Assembly: GCA_023078685.1 (NCBI GenBank)
Contig: JALGAS010000007.1
Span: 2,604,001 to 2,668,000, forward strand
Reading direction: 5' to 3'
Length of the DNA stretch: 64,000 nucleotides
Source of the DNA: Neopestalotiopsis rosae
Lineage: Eukaryota; Ascomycota; Sordariomycetes; Amphisphaeriales; Sporocadaceae
Within the stretch, counting starts at the first letter, position 1. Each line of letters opens with the position of its first letter. The translations under genes were made by a program, and so were the position numbers. The notes beneath the pieces are model-generated. The model ran no database searches. It was not told the origin of the DNA and was given only the letters and a program-made list of their open reading frames with translations. Shown here piece after piece: positions 57,501 to 64,000 of the stretch.

Positions 57501-59671
57501 TCAAAACTCGAAGTCCATTTCCATAGTAGTGTCTGAGGCAAGCATCTCCAAGGATGTCGTGTCGTTCAAATCCGTACGCTCTCCTGCCAAAGCTAGATAA
57601 CTCTCTAAATCCTCTCCTAACGGTAGCGGCCAATTTCCAGCGGCAGCTGCCGTCAGTGTCTCGAGGACGGGCAGAGGATCGCCGCGTCGCGGGTCTTCTT
57701 GTTCGACCGAACTGGCTACCATTGTTGCGTTGTCTGCTACGACCAGGTCTGATAGAGTGATGAAAGGGTGTGCGACATGATTGGCGTTTGGCATGGAGCT
57801 CCTGGAGCTTGCTGCAATCGAGGACTCTCCACTCGTGCTCGCACTGGTCAGAGGTGGAGACATCGCTGTACCTAGATATGATGTGGTGTGAGAGGTAGAC
57901 CCCCTACGACCGACCCATTGCTCGTAAATTGAATTCAGGCCTCTGGCCAAAATCTGCCTTGTCTGCGTTTCTCGCTCATCTGGAGATAGTGACCATACGT
58001 TGTTATTGTTAAGCTCGTTCATAAGGACGTCGTGGCCTCGATTTGTCCAGTACTCCTGGAAGGAATTCAAATCCTCGCTCAAGTCTGAGTCCACATAAGC
58101 TGAAGCTGGTCTCGTTGTACCGGGGAAGAGTATGTCCCATACTATGTCATCAACTCGTGTCAGTCATTGCCCATCCACGTGTCTCGGAGTCAAAGGCTGC
58201 CTCAAGTATCTATCTGAGTCTACCGTCTAAAGACATTGTGCCAGAAAAGATATGACAGCACAGCCGAGATCAAAGTTAGGAAATTACTTACTGGCGAACC
58301 ACTGCTCTTCCTCTCCTAGGTTACGGTCTGACTTTTTGCTGATCGCTCTACTCTGCATCCTCGTGATGCCCCTCAGCCGGCTCTCGGGGATCCTGAAGCA
58401 GGCTACCGTAGATTGTACATGTACATCATAGCGATCGGTATCCTCAAAGATCTCTAAACACCGATCGCAATACAAATCTGGTGTATGGCGACGGTGGAGA
58501 TGCTGCTTGACGTCTCGTATGCGCCGCAGAGTCAATTTACAGCACAGACGATGGCTTTCCCTGTCTTGTTTCCAAAAAGGACATGCAAGTACTGCCGAGC
58601 GGTCGCCATCTTGACGTGCTTGTTTTGCGATCTTCGACAAGGCACCGCCGTTAGATCCCCCGCTAGTGTCTCTCTGGCTGGACATTGTCCTATTTGAACT
58701 CGTCTGAGACGTGCCGGAAGTAGAAATACTGGAGGCACTTGCGGGGGGTGTAGCATACCCATTGCCTCCATTATGAGACCTCGTTGTCTCCTGGTAGTCT
58801 CTCAGGATAAAGTCGAGCATATGTTGTTGAAGTGGAGAGAGTGGCCCAATTTCGAAGCACATCCCGGGATCAGTTGTATCTGATATCGACAAGAGGTCCG
58901 AGTCGGTAATGATGCTATGATCCTTGGTGGAACTACTGCAACCTGCGGAGCTGGCTTGAGAGTGACCGTCTTCGAGCAACTGTGTCACAAATTGACCCCG
59001 GATATGCCTATCCTTATCCCCTAGGACTTTCTGTTCCCGGTCCCAGATTTTTGTTCCAATCACTGCGGTCTTTAGCGGGTTCAATGTATGAACGTAATTA
59101 TACAACTGAAGAAAGTTATTGACGCGTGAAGATGTGCTAGTACTGTCCACAAAGCCAATTAATGGATCCCACTGTTCAGAGTTAGAATTTATGCTTATAT
59201 CGCTCCTGTGGAAAGGTAGGACGAATATAGACGAAGAGCGCAAAGCAGGGCAGTTTGGCTTACCTCTGGAAGCAGCTCCGGGGTTTTACCAGCTATATTA
59301 GGCGGCCCATTGCGATCTGACTTGCTCACTGGTACGTGCTCGACGTACGGGGCACCTGTCACTAGCATTTGAGGATCATTGTGATCGTGATATTGACTGA
59401 TCAAATGATCGCGATAACGGTCATCACTAACATACCCACTGTCGACAGTGGGTTTCGGTGAAGGACCAGGACAATCGAGGATCTCCAGTGGTTCAAATAT
59501 CGTTTCTGGTTCAGGCAAGGCTTCCGGTAGTTGTTCTGGTGTCAGCGGGATGTCTTCAAGAGCTTGATCTAGGACCTTGGGGGCGCTTTTGGATTGCTTG
59601 AATAGTCTGTCCGGGCTTTCTTTCGATCTCAGCCTAAAAGTCCTGTTCCTTTTCGAATTGGTTTGGCCCAT
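57501..59671 (-). CDS. C2H2-like zinc-finger protein with predicted N-myristoylation signal
   Basis: Three exons (59671-59264, 59171-58292, 58141-57501; introns 92 and 150 nt) give 642 aa. The ATG at 59671 starts MGQTNSKRNR, which fits the MGxxxS N-myristoylation signal plus a basic patch. Residues ~20-330 are mostly low complexity (Ser/Thr/Pro/acidic), with one more ordered part (WDPLIGFVDS, FLQLYNYVHTL). A Cys/His region lies at ~330-395: LACPFWKQDRESHRLCC, RIRDVKQHLHRRHTPDLYC, then a second half-finger ending VACF. This is the degenerate C2H2 pattern of a large fungal family that ends with QWFAIWDILFPG, split here by intron 2. Function unknown. It converges on the HET-ankyrin gene, 257 nt away, which suggests a shared nonself or defence locus (inference). 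Confidence 0.82.
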
Positions 59672-62221
59672 GACTCCTAATTCTTTCGGCAACTCAGAAA
59701 GAATCCTTCAGTTGAAACTGATATTTTGAAGCAGATATAGATTGCTTTAGTCTGGTGGAACGACTAAGGAATACCGAATGAAGGCGAAATAGCGGGGAAT
59801 CTGAAGTCGTCTCTTACGCCACGATTGTCGGGGAGAATTTACCAAATAATGTGACTGGTGGGGAGCTTTCTATGACCCTTTGGGTTTGTTCCATCCGTCT
59901 GCGGCATGTCGTTTGCGATAAGAACTTTCGCTTTGGACTGGTTGAGGCTTGAAAAGTCAAAGATCAATTAACAGCCCACAAAGCCAGCAGTGACTCGACC
60001 TCTTCAAAGTGCATCAGCATCAAGCTGCAAGAGCACAGCTGGGGTTTTGTTTCTTTATTGGCTCGCTAAAGGTTTCCGCCCCCAGGACCCCATGCAGCCG
60101 ACCCATAACTGCCGGTCCTACAATGCGGTCCGCTACAATGGATGGTGGAGTCTTTCAATATTTCCGAGCATTACCAACAGTCCTTCCCGTATGCTATTTG
60201 ACCTGGAGTAGTCACGGAGCTATGTTTAGCTAAGGTATCATCAATTAGTAGCTACGTACTTATACGGTGTACGTATGCTGTTTTCCACTTCGAAGGGAGT
60301 TGTCAGACTGTAAATGTCAGTAGTACAGTGACCAGACAGATATCTGCGCACGGCAAGTGATAACAAGTTTCTCGAAATAAAATGACTTATTATAAATGTA
60401 CGCTATTTCAATCTTGGCACTGCATACCTCGAATGGGAATGGGAACACGTAGCGAACGGGTTTTTTTTATTTTAATTTTTTTTTTGATTCTTTATTTTTG
60501 ATTTCTTTTTTTTAGATTTGTTTTTAGAATTTTTTCTTAGATTTTTTTGGGGGGGTTTTTTTTTTCTTGGTTTCAATCTAGTAATTGCATGTGTGGAAGC
60601 CAATAAGCACTTACAGCACATCTGTGCTTTGCGAAAACCGACAGCAACACAAGTAGTCCATTCTACCTCACAAAAGTAAGGCCAGTGTTATTTCCTGCCT
60701 GGAATGACTCGAAGTGTAGTGAATGCTATTGTGCTGATTACGGCAGCTTATTAGTCCCAATCTTGCAAAGAGCGATATCGCGCTCGTATGTAAATATTGT
60801 CATTGGGCAATGACACCCGCTCGTCTTCAAACGTGCAGCCATTTTAGACACAAGACCTCCAGGATCGCACTTCGAACCATGTATTATAAATAGACCGTAT
60901 ATTGAGTTCACAGATTCCTCAAGATCCATTGATGGTCTATAGTGCATAAACATTATGCGCGATTTCGAGATCTTACAGGCATTACAAACGTTTGATTTCT
61001 CGGACCTGAAAAGCACTGCATGAAATCAAAGTAGGATATGTCGTCAAGATCTGCTTCGAATGTGGCAGCCACGGACAAATGGTGAGCGCGAGGACCTCTC
61101 CATTACGATGCTGAAATCGTCAGCTGATAGCTCGTTGAAGTGAATTCAAACGCTGTGAGCTATCTACATCAAGGCGCGAAATCACTGCAGCTTTCCTGAA
61201 TATGGTCCCTCACGGAGTGGAACGTCTGGCTTTTATCAACTACAGTGCCAACACCCACATGATAGAAGCTCGTAGGGTTAAGGCAACTACAACGTATCTC
61301 AAGAAGTGGCAGGCGCGTTGGGATAATCTGGCTTTCAAGAAGTCGAAGCAGGCATAAACAATCAATTACTGAGGCAACGAAGACATCTGCGAGACAAGTT
61401 TTGATATTCGATATGCTGAATGAATCACACCTTTCTACCAAACCCACTAAAAGTCTGCTTGTTTTCTTTGTTCGCGATTTGGCGAATCCCAGAATGCGAC
61501 GCGATGTTCATCCACGCCATAATTGCTTGATATTATGTACCAAGACACCAAGGTATTTGTATGCTTCCCGAATACTGAACCCAATATTTACTCCAAACAG
61601 TTTTTTGTTATTGTAGCGAAGTCGTGGTCACCCAAACCTTAAAAAAATGAATGTCAAGAGGCTAACTTTAAAAAATGGTTGTTTCACTGAAAATAGATGT
61701 CAATAAGATCTCAAGTTTGGATATTTTCCAAGACTAGACTGAATTCCGAAACAATCGGATCGCTCATACAGAAGAGTAATTTGAAGCTGTAACAGATTCT
61801 GTTTCGTGAGACCAAATTATACCTATAATTCTCACGTACTGGCCATCCAGTCAAATACTTTGATGAGTTCCGGAAAATTCAAGTATTCAGTTCTCGGCCC
61901 CTGCTAATGATTCATCTCCAAGTGAAAGGCATATTTCTTTACCTTTACGTTTCTTCAATATAACTCGCTGTCGGTATATCATCCATCCGAGGCACCACAA
62001 CAAGCATCCCCGCACAATGTTAAGTCAATACTCGCTAGTGCCAGCGATCGACAGCGTTCCTGTCTTTGGCATGGGCGATCCGGTTAAATTCAAGTACCCC
62101 TCTTACAATTGGATATAATTACAGCGTGTGCATACAAGTTCAGTTGTTATCTAAAGTTTCGACACTTACATATCGATAATGCAAGGTACAACGCCGGAAT
62201 TGGCGCTGTGATTCCTCGGTC
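59672..62221. other. 2.6-kb region between C2H2-like and glycosidase genes
   Basis: Two divergent promoters with a T-rich low-complexity tract in the middle. Short ORFs at 60738-61016 and 61169-61447 (minus) have no recognisable family. No gene seen. Confidence 0.5.
60461..60570. repeat. T-rich low-complexity tract
   Basis: About 110 nt made almost entirely of T on the plus strand, with interspersed A and G and one run of G. Probably prone to length change and sequencing error. Confidence 0.8.
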
Positions 62222-64000
62222 ATGATTCTTTCCAAATGGCTCCCACTATATATCCTGATTGGATGCGGTGAAGTGGTGATCGCCGGAGACCATAATACCA
62301 CCAAAATCGACAGGCAAAAGGTTATCCAGCAATTTCATCCTCGTCGCAACGCAAGCTCGACTTCGACGCCGCTGCAGGTTGGTAACGGGAATTTCGCATT
62401 TGGCGTCGACGTGACCGGACTTCAGACCTTTCAATCGTTTGGGGCCCTGTCGACTTGGGGTTGGCACAACTTTAGCCTGCCTACAACTCCGGGTCAAACA
62501 TCTGTGGATGGTGAGTTCAGTCAACATTTGAAATTGACTGGAAACATGGATGGCTAATGATCACGGAAGATTTCACGGGGCTGGATTGGTGGACTCATGG
62601 TCGTCTAGTCAATTACGACCAACCCAACCCAGCCGAGAATGACATCTCGCAATGGCTGATCCAGAACCCCCAGCGAGTGAACCTTGGCAGGGTTGGACTG
62701 TCCTTCAACGATGAGGTCGTGACCGAAGACATGCTTGAGGATAAGTCGCAGACGCTAGACCTGTGGACCGGTTCGATCTGCTCGACATTCACCTATCAAG
62801 GCCAACAAGTCACGCTCGAGACATGGTCGAACTCGGATTCTGACACTGTAGGAATCAGGATAGATTCTTCACTGCTGTCGAATGGCAGCATCGGGATCTT
62901 CTTTGACTTTCCTTTGCCGACGCGGAACAAATTCGATGCCCCTTTCGTCGGCGTCTTCAATGCCACGGCCAACCACACCACGGCCCTCACAGCCGGTCAA
63001 AACAATGCCAGCATCCGTCATGATATGGACGATACTACGTATTTCACTTCGATAGCATGGAATCAGGGTGGCTCGATATCTGGTCCAGTCAATGACACCC
63101 ATCGTTACTTGCTCACTCCCGACGGCGAAAGCGATACGCTGGAATTTTCCGTGACGTATTCTCCCGTGTCAACAACTGACGTGCCATCGGTTGCCGATAT
63201 TCAGACCTCTTCGACAAGTTGGTGGGAAGAGTATTGGACAACAGGCGCATTCATTGATCTTACATCGTCGAACTCGCCCAACGCTACCGAATTGCAGCGC
63301 ATCACTATCCTGTCACAATATTTGGTCGCAGTCAATTCTGCTTCATCGAATCCACCTCAAGGTAAGTTATGTGGTCATTTACCTAAAACACATACTTGTA
63401 GTTGACACATTGAAAATAGAATCCGGACTCGTAAATAACGGTTGGTATGGTAAATTCCATGTAAGTCTGCAGAAATTTCACCCATCCAAATCACTCTCTA
63501 CACGATGCTCACAAATCAAAGCTGGAAATGGTCCTATGGCACACTCTACATTTCGCCAGGTGGAACCAATGGTCCATATTTCAACGCAGCCTGCCCAACA
63601 CCTACCAGCGCTTCCTCGCCTCGTCCATATCACGCGCCTCCGCTCAAGGCTACGCCGGCGCCCGCTGGGGCAAAATGACGGACCCGACCGGCCGCTCCGC
63701 CCCGGGCGAGATCAACTCGCTGCTAATCTGGCAGCAACCGCATCCCATGTACTTTGCCGAGGTAGAGTACCGTTCTTCCTCTGCCCGCAACAGCAGCAAC
63801 GACACCCTGTCATCCTGGGACGAGGTCCTGACCGCCACGGCCGACTTCATGGCCAGCTACGCCTGGTGGAACGCCAGCACGGGCGTCTACGACCTGGGCC
63901 CGCCGCTGTATCCAGTATCTGAAAACACCAATCCCAACGTCACCGTGAACCCGGCGTTTGAGCTGGCCTACTGGCGCTTCGGCCTCGACGTCGCAATCCG
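62222..64000 (+). CDS. Secreted six-hairpin glycosidase-like protein (3' end cut by window edge)
   Basis: Four visible exons (62222-62510, 62570-63361, 63420-63460, 63522-64000+; introns 59, 58 and 61 nt) give 533 complete codons and the frame runs off the window. A signal peptide (MILSKWLPLYILIGCGEVVI) is followed by an N-terminal beta domain with RNASSTSTPLQVGNGNFAFG and FGALSTWGWHN. An (alpha/alpha)-barrel type domain then begins: WWEEYWTTGAF, ITILSQYLVAV, VNNGWYGKFHLEMVLWHTLH, GYAGARWGKMTDPTGR, EINSLLIWQQPHPMYFAE. The E-M-x-x-W-H motif and overall order resemble the GH65/GH95/GH15 clan of six-hairpin glycosidases. I cannot name the family or substrate. Many N-x-S/T sequons support secretion. 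Confidence 0.78.

Noticed and set aside
58142..58291. Possible extra exon inside the 150-nt second intron of the C2H2-like gene
   Set aside because: A second acceptor/donor pair can be drawn, but frame is kept by the simple single intron and no conserved residues are gained.
60738..61016. 92-codon minus-strand frame with several Cys
   Set aside because: No domain, AT-rich setting, no neighbouring exons.

Overview
This window is nuclear DNA from a filamentous ascomycete, most likely a Sordariomycete and possibly Hypocreales (inference). The evidence is short GT-AG introns of about 50-150 nt with CTAAC-like branch sites, fungal-specific families (NUC-2/Pho81, Rrn6, COA1, HET domain, Zn2Cys6) and small compact genes. 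I count 23 protein genes. Two run off the window edges and one is broken in the genome sequence. No rRNA, tRNA, CRISPR array or intact transposon was found by eye. Exon coordinates were built by hand from splice motifs, and the reading frame was checked across every junction.

Layout. 1-9.8 kb: a mucin-like single-pass membrane protein (cut by the left edge), a 6.4-kb stretch with no recognisable gene, and a conserved fungal transmembrane protein. 12.4-30.3 kb: a dense housekeeping block. It holds a DHX35-like helicase, a CUE/Cue5 autophagy receptor, MZT1 and SPC25 side by side (spindle and kinetochore), the Pol I factor RRN6, a PITH protein, CCDC25, mitoribosomal uL3m, COA1 and a four-span membrane protein. 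30.3-45.2 kb: the phosphate-signalling CDK inhibitor NUC-2, a CHY/RING E3 ligase (RCHY1-like), a LYR-like small protein, a mitochondrial carrier and MOB1.

46.6-64 kb looks accessory. A P450, a Zn2Cys6 regulator and a 14-span MFS exporter form a three-gene module with no backbone enzyme. Next is a HET-ankyrin gene with a frameshift and an in-frame UAG inside a strictly 105-bp-periodic repeat array. It converges on a gene for a C2H2-like protein with a predicted N-myristoylation signal. A secreted six-hairpin glycosidase-like gene runs off the right edge.

Most striking observations: (1) the CCDC25 gene appears to need a one-nucleotide exon (position 25156), flanked by two canonical introns, to encode an invariant Trp; (2) the NUC-2 start codon is split AT|G by an intron; (3) the HET-ankyrin gene has an in-frame UAG, followed by a fully open frame, that could be a nonsense mutation or a UAG-to-UGG A-to-I editing site.
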